Made by a program: the position numbers and the translations under genes
The notes under the pieces: model-generated
Seen by the model: the letters and a program-made list of their open reading frames with translations, nothing else
What the model was told of the DNA's origin: nothing
The model's database searches: none
Part shown: positions 6,566-16,348 of the stretch, piece by piece
Position numbering within the stretch: the first letter of the stretch is position 1
Layout: every line of letters begins with the position of its first letter
Assembly (NCBI RefSeq): GCF_001424305.1
Contig: NZ_LMPD01000007.1
Location: forward strand, 124,001-188,000
Reading direction: 5' to 3'
DNA length: 64,000 bases
DNA from: Pedobacter sp. Leaf176
GTDB taxonomy: Bacteria; Bacteroidota; Bacteroidia; Sphingobacteriales; Sphingobacteriaceae

Positions 6566-8950
6566 ATGTTCGTACTAAAAAGAGATGGCCGCAAAGAGGC
6601 GGTGCAATTTGACAAAATCACAGCCCGCATTCAAAAGTTGTGCTATAGTTTAAATTCAGACCTTGTAGACCCGATCGATGTTGCCAAAAAGGTAATTGAA
6701 GGTTTATATGATGGTGTAACGACTTCAGAGTTGGACAATCTTGCTGCAGAAACAGCTGCATCCTTAACAACTAAGCATCCTGATTATGCTTTGTTAGCAT
6801 CGCGCATTGCCGTATCCAACTTACATAAAAACACAACCAAGTCTTTCTCGGGTACGATGAAGATGTTGTACGAATATTTTGATCCGAAAGCTCAAAAAGC
6901 AGCGCCGCTTATCGCTGATGATGTTTATGAAATTATAGAAAAAAACAAGGATATTTTAGATAGTTCCATCATTTACGACCGCGATTTCGGCTTCGATTAT
7001 TTTGGGTTTAAAACGCTTGAAAAATCTTATTTGCTAAAAGTTAACGGTCAGATAGTAGAACGTCCGCAGCATTTGTTCATGCGTGTTTCTGTTGGTATCC
7101 ACAAAGAAGATATTGAAAGTGCAATTAAAACGTACAACTTAATGAGCGAGCGTTGGTTTACACACGCTACGCCAACTTTGTTCAATGCGGCTACGCCAAA
7201 ACCGCAAATGTCATCCTGCTTTTTGTTAACCATGCAAGACGACAGTATTGAGGGTATTTATGATACTTTAAAGCAAACCGCTAAAATCTCACAAAGCGCC
7301 GGAGGTATTGGTTTGAGCATTCATAATATCCGTGCAACAGGCTCATATATTGGTGGTACAAATGGTACAAGTAACGGTATTATTCCAATGTTGCGTGTAT
7401 TTAACGATACTGCCCGCTATGTAGATCAGGGTGGTGGTAAACGTAAAGGTGCTTTCGCAATCTATTTAGAGCCTTGGCATGCCGATGTTTTCGAATTCTT
7501 AGACCTGCGTAAAAACCATGGTAAAGAAGAAATGCGTGCCCGTGATTTATTTTATGCCCTTTGGATTAACGATTTGTTTATGCAACGTGTTAAAGATAAT
7601 GGCGAGTGGACCTTATTCTGCCCGCACGAAGCACCAGGTTTAGCAGATTGCTTCGGTAAAGAATTTGAAGATTTGTATACCAAATATGAAGCTGAAGGCC
7701 GTGGACGTAAAACCATTAAAGCACAGGAACTTTGGTTTGCCATTTTAGATTCTCAAATTGAAACTGGTACACCTTATATGTTGTTTAAAGACGCAGCGAA
7801 CAGCAAATCTAACCAACAAAATTTAGGTACAATTAAAAGTTCTAACTTATGTACAGAGATTATCGAGTACACATCTAAAGATGAAGTTGCAGTTTGTAAC
7901 TTAGCCTCATTAGCATTGCCTCGTTTCGTAATCAATGGCCAATTCGATCACCAGAAATTATATGATGTAACTTATCAGGCTACTTTAAACCTGAATAAAA
8001 TTATCGACCATAACTATTATCCTGTTCAGGAAGCTGAAAATTCAAATATGCGTCATAGACCAGTCGGTTTGGGTGTGCAAGGTTTGGCTGATGCATTTAT
8101 CTTATTGCGTTTACCTTTCGAAAGTGATGAGGCAAAACGTTTAAACAAAGATATATTCGAAACGATTTATTTCGCGTCGATGACTGCATCTCATGATTTG
8201 GCTGTGAAAAATGGTCCTTACCAAACTTTCAAAGGTTCGCCATTATCGAAAGGCCAGTTCCAGTTTGATTTATGGAATGTAACACCAGATAGCGGAAGAT
8301 GGGATTGGGATTCGTTACGTAAGAAAGTAGTTAAAGATGGGGTGTACAACTCCCTATTAGTTGCACCAATGCCAACTGCATCTACTTCTCAAATCCTGGG
8401 CAACAACGAATGTTTCGAGCCATATACTTCCAATATTTACACGCGTCGTGTATTAAGCGGAGAATTTGTGGTTGTAAACAAACACTTATTGAAAGATTTA
8501 GTATCCTTAGGTTTATGGAACAACGATATGAAAAATCAAATCATATTGGCTAACGGTTCAATTCAGGGTATCGCAGCAATTCCTGATTATATTAAAGAGC
8601 TATATAAAACAGTTTGGGAGATTAAGATGCGTAACATCATCGATATGGCTGCAGACCGTGGTGCATACATATGCCAGTCGCAATCGTTAAACTTGTTTGT
8701 AAATGCGCCAAATACTTCAAAATTAACTTCAATGCACTTCTATGCATGGGAGAAAGGTTTGAAAACCGGTATGTATTACTTACGTACCCAGGCAGCATCG
8801 CAAGCGGTTAAATTCACCGTTGAAAACCAGGGTGGTAAAGCCATTGAAGCGGTTATTCCAGCTGAAATGACTCAAGACCAGGTTGCAGAAGAAATCGTTG
8901 ACGGACCAGTTTGTTCAATGGAAGAAGGCTGTATCAGCTGTTCAGGTTAA
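6566..8950 (+). CDS. nrdA: Class I ribonucleotide reductase, large (catalytic) subunit
   Basis: NrdA reduces ribonucleoside diphosphates using the radical delivered by NrdB. The 794 residues begin with an ATP-cone allosteric domain (about 1-90, opening FVLKRDGRKEAVQFDKI), followed by the ten-stranded barrel. The redox cysteine C218 lies in MSSCFLL, and the catalytic loop NLCTEI supplies N427, C429 and E431. The C-terminal tail ends GCISCSG, whose CxxC pair exchanges electrons with thioredoxin or glutaredoxin. The ATP cone means overall activity should be controlled by the ATP/dATP ratio. It forms a likely operon with nrdB, and a strong terminator follows at 9078. Confidence 0.97.
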   Translation: MFVLKRDGRKEAVQFDKITARIQKLCYSLNSDLVDPIDVAKKVIEGLYDGVTTSELDNLAAETAASLTTKHPDYALLASRIAVSNLHKNTTKSFSGTMKMLYEYFDPKAQKAAPLIADDVYEIIEKNKDILDSSIIYDRDFGFDYFGFKTLEKSYLLKVNGQIVERPQHLFMRVSVGIHKEDIESAIKTYNLMSERWFTHATPTLFNAATPKPQMSSCFLLTMQDDSIEGIYDTLKQTAKISQSAGGIGLSIHNIRATGSYIGGTNGTSNGIIPMLRVFNDTARYVDQGGGKRKGAFAIYLEPWHADVFEFLDLRKNHGKEEMRARDLFYALWINDLFMQRVKDNGEWTLFCPHEAPGLADCFGKEFEDLYTKYEAEGRGRKTIKAQELWFAILDSQIETGTPYMLFKDAANSKSNQQNLGTIKSSNLCTEIIEYTSKDEVAVCNLASLALPRFVINGQFDHQKLYDVTYQATLNLNKIIDHNYYPVQEAENSNMRHRPVGLGVQGLADAFILLRLPFESDEAKRLNKDIFETIYFASMTASHDLAVKNGPYQTFKGSPLSKGQFQFDLWNVTPDSGRWDWDSLRKKVVKDGVYNSLLVAPMPTASTSQILGNNECFEPYTSNIYTRRVLSGEFVVVNKHLLKDLVSLGLWNNDMKNQIILANGSIQGIAAIPDYIKELYKTVWEIKMRNIIDMAADRGAYICQSQSLNLFVNAPNTSKLTSMHFYAWEKGLKTGMYYLRTQAASQAVKFTVENQGGKAIEAVIPAEMTQDQVAEEIVDGPVCSMEEGCISCSG

Positions 8951-8962
8951 AAGTGGATTAAT

Positions 8963-9055
8963 GGTTCATTAGCCATTGGTTCAATAGTTCATTTGTTAAG
9001 TTGTATAGAATATGCGCCAAACACCAATGAACTAATGACCATTGAACCGATGAAC
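8963..9055. repeat. TTCATTAG/CTAATGAA imperfect inverted repeat, copy 1
   Basis: A left arm rich in GGTTCATTAG and GGTTCAATAG faces a right arm rich in ACCAATGAAC and CTAATGACC, forming a long imperfect hairpin just after nrdA. The right 42 bases (9014-9055) match copy 2 (9173-9214) at 38 of 42 positions. Confidence 0.7.
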
Positions 9056-9077
9056 ATTGCAAAGCAATAAAATAGAT

Positions 9078-9112
9078 AAGGTTTTGGGCGAACGCTCAAA
9101 ACCTTATTTTTT
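9078..9112 (+). terminator. Rho-independent terminator of nrdBA
   Basis: A 13-base stem, AAGGTTTTGGGCG (9078-9090) with CGCTCAAAACCTT (9093-9105), has one wobble and a 2-base loop and is followed by ATTTTTT. It lies between the two copies of the inverted repeat. Confidence 0.85.
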
Positions 9113-9130
9113 GTCCTTACTTTTGTTTTT

Positions 9131-9214
9131 AGTTCAATAGTTCATTAGTAAATAGGTTCATTAGTTATTAAGGCGCCAAATACCAATGAACGAATGACCA
9201 GTGAACCAATGAAC
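9131..9214. repeat. TTCATTAG/CTAATGAA imperfect inverted repeat, copy 2
   Basis: Second copy of the element at 8963. It ends at 9214 and so contains the likely ATG (9209) of the following CWC gene. Confidence 0.7.
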
Positions 9215-9427
9215 ACTCATAAACATAGTAAGCATGAAATCATTCCCTGCGAAAGATGTGGAACGGCTATAGAATGCAAGGCTAATTCTTACACCAAATG
9301 CCAGTGTAGCGTCGTACAACTCAGCATCAATGAGGTACAGTACATTTCAGAACTGTACGACGGTTGCTTGTGTGCCAAGTGCCTTTTCGAATTGCAACAA
9401 GAATACCGGGAAGAAATTGGCCAATAA
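9209..9427 (+). CDS. Cysteine-rich CWC family protein
   Basis: A 72-residue cytoplasmic protein with eight cysteines arranged as CERC, then C, CQC, and CLCAKC, the spacing of the cysteine-rich CWC family (PF14375). The pattern suggests metal (probably zinc) binding; no function is established. Homology begins at the HEIIPCERC block. The ATG at 9209 is preferred over 9194 because the latter lies deeper inside the upstream repeat, but even the 9209 ATG is supplied by the last bases of that repeat. The gene follows nrdA in the same direction but beyond its terminator. Confidence 0.75.
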   Translation: MNTHKHSKHEIIPCERCGTAIECKANSYTKCQCSVVQLSINEVQYISELYDGCLCAKCLFELQQEYREEIGQ

Positions 9428-9771
9428 TTTCAGGGTGTAAGCATAACATATTTGTGAGAAGATTTGAAATCGCAATGGCTGTATACTAATGTTGCCGATT
9501 AATTTTTAAAGAAATAGCAGTTTAAAAACAACACAAGAACTTCTTTTTAATAGCCCTGGCGGACGCGTAAAGCCCACAGCGCAGCGAGGAATGCCGCAAA
9601 AAACAGGACGGAATTGGCCAAGCACCAGAATGAATACGCTTCAAATAATAATTAAATGTGTCGGTTTAAGGTGCTTTGGTCCGGAAATATCTTCATTATG
9701 AATGTGAATAACCTCCCTTCATTCTGTGGAATCATTTTTATTATATTTACTGCTGCCAATTTTTGTAATAG
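9428..9771. other. Intergenic region with a GC-richer block; no gene seen
   Basis: This 344-base gap before the topoisomerase gene holds a GC-richer block at about 9555-9620 (CCTGGCGGACGCGTAAAGCC and CACAGCGCAGCGAGGAATGC) in otherwise AT-rich DNA. It has no open frame and looks like a repeat fragment or remnant. Nothing else could be supported. Confidence 0.4.
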
Positions 9772-12663
9772 ATGAGTGAAGAATTAAACCAAAACCTAAA
9801 CGAAGAACACAAACACACCATAACGCCAATTAATGGTTTATATGAAAACTGGTTTCTAGATTATGCTTCATACGTAATTCTGGATCGTGCTGTTCCGCAT
9901 ATTCATGACGGATTAAAGCCTGTTCAGCGGCGTATTATGCATTCGTTGAAGGAAATGGATGACGGACGTTTCAATAAGGCAGCAAACGTAATTGGTAATA
10001 CAATGAAGTACCACCCGCATGGTGATGCCTCTATTGGCGATGCGATGGTTCAGATTGGACAGAAAGATTTACTTATTGACATGCAAGGTAACTGGGGCGA
10101 TCCAATTACCGGTGATAGCGCTGCGGCGCCACGTTACATCGAAGCCCGCCTATCAAAATTTGCCAATGAGGTTGTTTTCAATCCCGACACTACAGAATGG
10201 CAGTTAAGTTATGATGGACGTAACAATGAGCCCATCACTTTACCCGTAAAATTCCCCCTGCTGCTGGCACAGGGGGCGGAAGGCATCGCAGTTGGTTTGG
10301 CTACGAAAGTAATGCCACACAATTTTATCGAACTCTTAGATGCATCTATTGAGGCACTGAAAGGTACCCGTCCAAATATTTTTCCAGATTTCTTTACTGG
10401 CGGCATGGCCGATTTCTCAAATTATAACGAGGGACAGCGTGGTGGAAAGATTCGTGTTCGTGCAAAAATTACAGAAAAAGACAAAAAGACGCTTGTAATT
10501 ACCGAAGTGCCTTACAGCACGACAACGAGCTCAGTTATCGACAGTATTCTGGCTGCCAATGATAAGGGCAAAATCAAAATCAAGAAAATTGAAGACAGCA
10601 CGGCAGCACATGTGGAAATTATTGTGCATCTGGCGCCAGGTATTTCGCCTGACGTAACTATTGATGCACTTTATGCCTTTACGGCTTGCGAGGTTTCTAT
10701 TTCTCCAAATACCTGTATCATTCAGGATGATAAACCACACTTTTTAAGTGTAAATGACATCCTGATTGAAAATACAAAACACACCAAGCGTTTATTAAAA
10801 AAGGAGCTGGAGATTCGCCTGCATGAATTGCAGGAAAAGATTTTTTTCAGTTCGCTGCTAAAAATATTTATTCAGGAGGGAATGTATAAAAATCCTGAAT
10901 ATGAAAATTCCAGCAATTTCGATACTGTTGTGGAGGTTTTACACTTGTTGTTCGACCCTTTTAAACCGTCACTTTACCGCGAAATTTTACCAGAGGATTT
11001 CAAAAAGCTAATCGATAAGCCGATGAGTAGCATCACACGTTTTGATGTGAAAAAGGCCGATGAGCAAATGAAGAACCTGGAAGATGAAATAAAGGTAGTT
11101 AAAAACCATCTCAAGCATTTGACGGATTACGCCATCGCCTGGTTTCAAAGACTTAAAGATAAATACGGAAAAGGAAGGGAGCGTAAAACCGAAATTCGCT
11201 TATTTGATAAAGTTGAGGCGTCGAAAGTTGCCTTGGCGAATGTAAAATTGTACATGAATCGGGATGACGGTTTCATTGGAACTGGTTTGCGTAAAGATGA
11301 ATTTATTGCCGATTGCTCAGATATTGATGAGGTTATTGTTTTCCGTGAGGATGGAAAATGTATCATTACCAAAGTTGCCGATAAAACATTCGTGGGCAAG
11401 GGAATAATCCATGCGCAGGTTTTCAAGAAAAATGATGAACGGACCATTTATAATATGGTTTATAAAGATGGTTCTTCGGGCACATCGTATATTAAGCGTT
11501 TTGCAGTTGTTGGTGTAACCCGCGATAAAGAATATGATTTGACAAAAGGTTCGAAAGGGTCTAAAGTTTTATATTTTACGGCCAATCCGAATGGGGAGGC
11601 TGAAATAGTAAATGTAGCTTTAAAACCGCATTCCAAACTGCGAAAACTTCAGTTCGACCAGGATTTTGCCGAGGTGGCTATTAAAGGTAGAGGATCACAA
11701 GGGAATATAATTTCGAAATATCCGGTTAAAAAAATATTATTGAAGAGTAAAGGTGTCTCAACCTTATCGGGCCTTAAAATCTGGTACGACGATTTGCTGA
11801 AACGTTTGAATGTTGATGGCAGAGGAAAATACCTTGGTGAATTTGACGGTGATGATAGAATTCTTCAGGTTCATAAAGACGGTTATTATGAATTAAGTTC
11901 ATTTGAGTTGAGTAATCATTTTGATGACGGACTAATTTTAATTCAGAAATTTGAACCTGAAAAAGTATTTGCTGCTGTTCATTTTGATGGTAAGGCCCAG
12001 AACTACTTTATCAAACGTTTCGTTTTTGAGTTACAGCCGAATGGGAAAAAAGTTATTTTCATCAGCGAAGAACAGAAATCAAGATTACTGTATTTAACAG
12101 CAAATCCGACTGCAAAAGTCATAGTCGATGTGTTGAAAGGCAAAACGCAAATACCTGAAACATTGGATTTGGTTTTATCTGAATTGATTGATGTAAAAGG
12201 TTTAAAAGCCAACGGTAATCGTTTAGCGCCACATGATGTACAGAAAGTGGTATTGGAAGAACCCGAAGTTGAAGAATTTGAGGGAAATGAAGACGGCGAA
12301 AACGAAACTTCGAATGAAGAACAACATTTAGAGGTGGATGAAAATGTGGAGCATACAATTTTAGAAGAAATAAGACTTGAGCAGTCAGAAGAAGAACCTG
12401 CTAAAGAAAATTTAAAACCAAAATTCGAACGCAATTCAGCGCCTAAGGTTATTGAGCAACCCGCCCTTGCCGAAATGCCGGCTTTAGAAACGCCGACGCC
12501 CGAAGAATTTGTTGCGGTACCGACGTCAACTTCTGATAAAAAGGAGAATTCAAAGCCGATTGAAAAGCCAGAAGAGGATAAGCCGATTAAGAAAGTGGAT
12601 TTTGAAATAACCAATCCGGATGACATTGATATCGACGATAAAGGGCAGTTAGGTTTATTTTAA
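9772..12663 (+). CDS. parC: Type II DNA topoisomerase subunit A (topoisomerase IV-like)
   Basis: The A subunit breaks and rejoins DNA in type II topoisomerases. The 963-residue protein starts with the winged-helix/tower core (about 15-480). The quinolone-resistance region is KYHPHGDASIGDAMV (79-93), and the active-site tyrosine is Y122 in APRYIEARL. The C-terminal beta-pinwheel covers about 510-800. A typical GyrA box (QRRGGKG) is absent; the nearest match is KGRGSQGN, which favours a decatenating topoisomerase IV-type role over a supercoiling gyrase. Residues ~810-963 form an acidic, low-complexity tail (many E, D, P) ending in DDKGQLGLF. The partner B subunit is not next to it. Calling it ParC rather than GyrA is an inference from these features. 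Confidence 0.85.
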   Translation: MSEELNQNLNEEHKHTITPINGLYENWFLDYASYVILDRAVPHIHDGLKPVQRRIMHSLKEMDDGRFNKAANVIGNTMKYHPHGDASIGDAMVQIGQKDLLIDMQGNWGDPITGDSAAAPRYIEARLSKFANEVVFNPDTTEWQLSYDGRNNEPITLPVKFPLLLAQGAEGIAVGLATKVMPHNFIELLDASIEALKGTRPNIFPDFFTGGMADFSNYNEGQRGGKIRVRAKITEKDKKTLVITEVPYSTTTSSVIDSILAANDKGKIKIKKIEDSTAAHVEIIVHLAPGISPDVTIDALYAFTACEVSISPNTCIIQDDKPHFLSVNDILIENTKHTKRLLKKELEIRLHELQEKIFFSSLLKIFIQEGMYKNPEYENSSNFDTVVEVLHLLFDPFKPSLYREILPEDFKKLIDKPMSSITRFDVKKADEQMKNLEDEIKVVKNHLKHLTDYAIAWFQRLKDKYGKGRERKTEIRLFDKVEASKVALANVKLYMNRDDGFIGTGLRKDEFIADCSDIDEVIVFREDGKCIITKVADKTFVGKGIIHAQVFKKNDERTIYNMVYKDGSSGTSYIKRFAVVGVTRDKEYDLTKGSKGSKVLYFTANPNGEAEIVNVALKPHSKLRKLQFDQDFAEVAIKGRGSQGNIISKYPVKKILLKSKGVSTLSGLKIWYDDLLKRLNVDGRGKYLGEFDGDDRILQVHKDGYYELSSFELSNHFDDGLILIQKFEPEKVFAAVHFDGKAQNYFIKRFVFELQPNGKKVIFISEEQKSRLLYLTANPTAKVIVDVLKGKTQIPETLDLVLSELIDVKGLKANGNRLAPHDVQKVVLEEPEVEEFEGNEDGENETSNEEQHLEVDENVEHTILEEIRLEQSEEEPAKENLKPKFERNSAPKVIEQPALAEMPALETPTPEEFVAVPTSTSDKKENSKPIEKPEEDKPIKKVDFEITNPDDIDIDDKGQLGLF

Positions 12664-12800
12664 TTTTCTCTCTTATTAGCTTACTTAACAGCGTCAATTT
12701 ATTCTCCTGTAGGGATAGATGAACCTATTGGGTTTTTAAAGTCAATCACGGTCATTCCAATATAACTGGGAATCCAAATGCCATTAAAAATGCTTTAAGA

Positions 12801-12817
12801 TTCCGCCTGCGCGGGAA
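12801..12817. repeat. Degenerate TTCCCGCCTGCGCGGGAA-like palindrome
   Basis: TTCCGCCTGCGCGGGAA resembles the widespread short palindrome with TTCCCGC and GCGGGAA arms but lacks one C. It lies in the 254-base gap between two convergent genes (topoisomerase and amylase), which holds nothing else I can support. Confidence 0.35.
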
Positions 12818-12917
12818 CGAAGGTGGAAGCGAATAAAATTCTGAATCAAAGCTAAATTTTACTTGATATAGCGTCTGTTGTAATTGTTCTTGGTTGAATG
12901 AAAGATTTGTGGACGTA

Positions 12918-14402
12918 TTAATCTGCAGTATACGCAGATACTGATCCAGCCGAACAATAAAAAGTGCCCCATCCTTCATCACTAATAGGTACTTCTTGTT
13001 CGATGTTACCTAGCCGGTCTCTAAATATTTTACCTGCGAATTTTTTCCCTATCTCCATATCTTTAATACCATCGTCTCCATTAGAAAGTATCACTGCAAT
13101 TCCAGAACCGCCTTTCTCCTGAATACCACCAACCGTCCATCCAACACAATTAGGGTGATCGAAATAATCTCGCTGTTCGCCATAAACGTTATTTTTTCGC
13201 AGGCCTAACATGGTTTGGATTTGAGCTACTGGTTCCAGAAAGATTTCATGTTCTGATCCATCATTTCCTTTATCGCAATAGCTTGCCCCATATAAGTCAG
13301 GATAAAATATGCAAGGATAGCCAGTTGTCCTTAATAATATTAAAGCGTAGGCGATAGATCGAAACCAATATTCTACAGTTTGTTCAAGCGATTGAAGGGG
13401 TTGGGTATCGTGATTTTCTACCAATGTAACTGCTAATTCCGGTTTCACCTGAACCAGCGTACCTTCAAAAATTTTGGTTAGGTCAAAGCCATTACCTTGT
13501 TTAGAAGCGATAGAGAAATTATTTTGAAGGCAAGCATCAAAAAGCGACATCCTTTCACCTGTAGCCTCTATATATTTAAGCATATCATCAAGTTTTCCTG
13601 GCGACCAATATTCACCCACAGTAAAAAGTTCTTTGCCTGTAACTGAACGCATATGGTCGAGCCAATCTTTATAAAAGCCTGGTGGCATATGCTTAATCGC
13701 GTCTAACCGGAATCCATCGAAGTTTAATGTATTATGAAACCATTCTCCCCATTTTTTAAGTTCCTCCGTGACACTTGGATTTCTAAAATCTATATCAGAA
13801 AGCATCAGGTAATCATAATTGCCATTTTCGGTATCAAGAACATCCTGCCATGCATCTCCGTACTGATTCTGAATGCTATATATCGCAGATTCTCCGGTAG
13901 CTTCGTCGAAATCTACACCTGTAAAACATTGAAAATCCCATTCAAAATTCGAATATTTGCCATTCCTTCCCGGGAATTTAAATTTCGTGTAAGCGCTGAT
14001 TTCAAAAACTTCAGAAATGAACTCAAGCCGGTTTTGCGGATTTACTTTTCTAGCTGGAATTTTTTCCGTCTCATCAGCACCGCCCAGGTGGTTTAAAACA
14101 ATGTCCATATAAACCTGGAGTCCTGCCTGCTTCGCCGACTTAATTGCATCAATCAATTCTTCTTTACTGCCATATTTGGTTATAACAGAACCTTTTTGGT
14201 CGAACTCTCCTAAGTCATAATGATCATATACATCGTAGCCTGGAGACTGCTTTCCATCCATACCTTTGTATGCGGGAGGTAGCCATAAGGTGTCGATTCC
14301 AAAAGCCTTAATCTGTGTAGCTTCTGCATTCATTTTTTTCCACAAACTCCCATCAGCTGGATAATACCACTGAAAGTATTGCAACATTGTAAAATTTTCC
14401 AT
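12918..14402 (-). CDS. Cytoplasmic alpha-amylase (GH13)
   Basis: A 494-residue endo-acting alpha-1,4-glucan hydrolase with no signal peptide, similar in build to E. coli AmyA. The (beta/alpha)8 barrel starts at QYFQWYYPADG. Conserved regions are DIVLNHLGG (region I), GFRLDAIKH with nucleophile D234 (region II), GEYW with acid/base E264 (region III), and ENHDTQ with D332 (region IV). All three catalytic carboxylates are present. A C-terminal beta domain covers about 400-494. It probably degrades internal glycogen or imported maltodextrins. It is a single gene, and no glycogen or maltose genes are next to it. Confidence 0.93.
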   Translation of the reverse strand: MENFTMLQYFQWYYPADGSLWKKMNAEATQIKAFGIDTLWLPPAYKGMDGKQSPGYDVYDHYDLGEFDQKGSVITKYGSKEELIDAIKSAKQAGLQVYMDIVLNHLGGADETEKIPARKVNPQNRLEFISEVFEISAYTKFKFPGRNGKYSNFEWDFQCFTGVDFDEATGESAIYSIQNQYGDAWQDVLDTENGNYDYLMLSDIDFRNPSVTEELKKWGEWFHNTLNFDGFRLDAIKHMPPGFYKDWLDHMRSVTGKELFTVGEYWSPGKLDDMLKYIEATGERMSLFDACLQNNFSIASKQGNGFDLTKIFEGTLVQVKPELAVTLVENHDTQPLQSLEQTVEYWFRSIAYALILLRTTGYPCIFYPDLYGASYCDKGNDGSEHEIFLEPVAQIQTMLGLRKNNVYGEQRDYFDHPNCVGWTVGGIQEKGGSGIAVILSNGDDGIKDMEIGKKFAGKIFRDRLGNIEQEVPISDEGWGTFYCSAGSVSAYTAD

Positions 14403-14612
14403 CTGGTTATCTTAATATTATTTTCAGGCCTTCAATTAGAGCTGGCATGATCCCGGATTTTTCTATTCCTTGACAAATAATAATTGATAATGTTTGCAGG
14501 AATGCTTACATTAATTGATAAGAGAATATAATTTGTGTTTGTAGTCTTAGTTTTTTAGCATTTTATTATCTTGCATATTCATTATAATTAGTCTTACTTA
14601 TAAACATTTTTG

Positions 14613-15260
14613 ATGACTGAAATTGAACGGTTGAGAATTATTATGGAACGGTTGAATTTTAAGACACAAAAAAAATTTGCCGCCAGCCTCAATCTCAAGG
14701 AAGGTTCTCTGTCTGATATTTTACGAGGCCGCATCGGCATATCAAATGCGGTTAAAGACCGTTTATTTTTAAAATTTAATATTAATCTCGAATGGCTTGA
14801 AAAAGGCATGGGCGAACCCATTTTGAAAAAGGGTCCGGTAGTTTCCGAAACGAAAGAAGGCGTACCCTATTTTGACATCAGTATTTCAGATATGGACACC
14901 TTACTGCTGGAGGAGGAGAAAGCAGATTATTTCGTGAACTACAAGCCATTTAATGATTGTACCGCTTACCTTCCAGTATACGGTGACAGTATGTACCCAA
15001 AATATGCTTCAGGTGAAATTATAGCGGTAAGGGAAGTAACCAACCTGGAAGTTCTACAGTGGGGCGAAGCTTATGTCGTAATGGCCAATGAAAAATCCAA
15101 CAATCTTCGGAGCATAAAACTCGTGTTTGAACACAGTAACAAAGACAAACTTATTTTGAGATCGTCTAACCCCAACTTTAAAGGCGATACTATAATAGAC
15201 AAATCCAGCATAACTGGGTTGTATATAATTAAAGGAAAGATTACAAGGAATTTGATTTAA
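14613..15260 (+). CDS. XRE-type repressor with S24 peptidase-like domain
   Basis: A 215-residue regulator with an N-terminal helix-turn-helix (about 5-62, with FAASLNLKEGSLSDILRGR as the recognition region) and a C-terminal S24/LexA-like domain (about 85-210). The domain has the serine nucleophile S126 in YGDSMYPK and the general base lysine K169 in RSIKL. Proteins of this build resemble phage CI and LexA repressors and respond to DNA damage by self-cleavage. No Ala-Gly cleavage site stands out in the linker, so autocleavage is uncertain. ATG at 14613 is preferred over TTG at 14610. No phage genes lie next to it; the following 1.8 kb holds only small or unknown genes. Confidence 0.85.
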   Translation: MTEIERLRIIMERLNFKTQKKFAASLNLKEGSLSDILRGRIGISNAVKDRLFLKFNINLEWLEKGMGEPILKKGPVVSETKEGVPYFDISISDMDTLLLEEEKADYFVNYKPFNDCTAYLPVYGDSMYPKYASGEIIAVREVTNLEVLQWGEAYVVMANEKSNNLRSIKLVFEHSNKDKLILRSSNPNFKGDTIIDKSSITGLYIIKGKITRNLI

Positions 15261-15436
15261 TTCATACAAGACGGCTTAACTACCCCGTCGTAAACGCAAC
15301 AAATTTGTTTCAAATGCCATAATTGCGATGCATCCATAATGTATTGCCGCGCTAGAACAAACAATTTAATAATAAGTTAAGTTAGTAATACAGGTACTTA
15401 CTGGCAATGGTTAATTTAAATTAAAACAAGCGCATT

Positions 15437-15607
15437 ATGAAAAACATAAAAAAGTTGGAACAAAAGTTTATAGATAAACTTAGGCAATATCAAGGTGTTA
15501 AATCCAAGCCTGTTTTATCGAAAAAATATTTTTCTGAACTTATGAAGACTTTTATAGAATCTTACAGGAAAATTTATATTAGAAAAACAAATGTAAACAA
15601 TTTGTAG
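15437..15607 (+). CDS. Small basic hypothetical protein (56 aa)
   Basis: An ATG-to-TAG frame of 56 codons, rich in lysine (MKNIKKLEQKFIDKLRQYQ at the start), predicted mainly helical. It has no recognisable family. Support is only its length, its composition and its position between two regulator genes, 176 bases after the S24 repressor. It may be a genuine small gene or chance. Confidence 0.35.
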   Translation: MKNIKKLEQKFIDKLRQYQGVKSKPVLSKKYFSELMKTFIESYRKIYIRKTNVNNL

Positions 15608-15674
15608 AGTTCAAATTACTCGTGTATTTTGGGATATTCAAAATAAAGTTGAACCAAAACTACATGCAATGTAA

Positions 15675-15911
15675 TCATCGGTTATCATCTTCTATCCTTT
15701 TCTCAATTTGGATTATCAGGGCACTCTTGGCCATGTCATAAGTTTCCGGGGTGGAAAAGCCATCTATTATTTGCCGAAGTTCATATTTGTCGGCATGACC
15801 AAGGTCCTCTAATTTTCTAACGTATTTATAAGAGTCCATATCTCCAAATCCTCTTAAATGTTTTACTTTTCTTAGGAAGGCAGACAGTTCTGTCTTTGAC
15901 TTATTCATCAT
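15675..15911 (-). CDS. Hypothetical small protein
   Basis: A 78-residue charged, soluble protein (start MNKSKTELSAFLRK after a first Met) with mostly helical character and no signal peptide or membrane segment. I do not recognise the family. It is on the minus strand between the S24 repressor and a small HTH regulator. Codon use looks normal for the window. Confidence 0.5.
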   Translation of the reverse strand: MMNKSKTELSAFLRKVKHLRGFGDMDSYKYVRKLEDLGHADKYELRQIIDGFSTPETYDMAKSALIIQIEKRIEDDNR

Positions 15912-16103
15912 TGAGTAACAATGAAAGTATGTTTAAGTTTACAAAAAACACTAAAAATGAACTATTTTGGTTCGGCATTAGAGTAACTTAAAGGTAGTGA
16001 GAAGGTTATGAAAAAAGACTGCATAATTGAAATTACAGATTAAAGCATTGGAATTGTTCACATGCATTGAATCCTGTGCTTATCTTTTCCAATGTTTACT
16101 TCG

Positions 16104-16325
16104 TTATGGTTTCATAATTTCAAACACACTTACATTTAAGGCTTCACATACTTCAAGTAAAGTCGAATACATGTAATCTCTTCTGGCGTTCTCAATCCTG
16201 CTAATCTGTTCTCTGTTCACACTACATTTATTTGCCAATTGCAGTTGAGTCAATTTTTGAGCATTGCGTAGTTTTTTCACATTTATACCAATCGTCTTAT
16301 AATGCTCCTCAAACTTTTTCTTCAT
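16104..16325 (-). CDS. Small XRE-family helix-turn-helix regulator
   Basis: A 73-residue DNA-binding protein that is essentially a single HTH_3 domain: GINVKKLRNAQKLTQLQLAN, SVNREQISRIENARR (recognition helix), then ALNVSVFEIMKP. I chose the ATG at 16325 (MKKKFEEHYKTIG) over one at 16373 because a 34-base palindrome at 16349-16382 lies immediately upstream and would fall inside the longer form. This arrangement suggests autorepression. Such small regulators often accompany mobile DNA or restriction systems, but no partner is visible. Confidence 0.8.
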   Translation of the reverse strand: MKKKFEEHYKTIGINVKKLRNAQKLTQLQLANKCSVNREQISRIENARRDYMYSTLLEVCEALNVSVFEIMKP

Positions 16326-16348
16326 ACCGAAAAGTCCGATATTTCGAA

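Noticed and set aside
12003..12626. 207-codon minus-strand frame
   Set aside because: It is antisense to the acidic tail of the topoisomerase; its Ser/Phe-rich product mirrors Glu/Lys codons.
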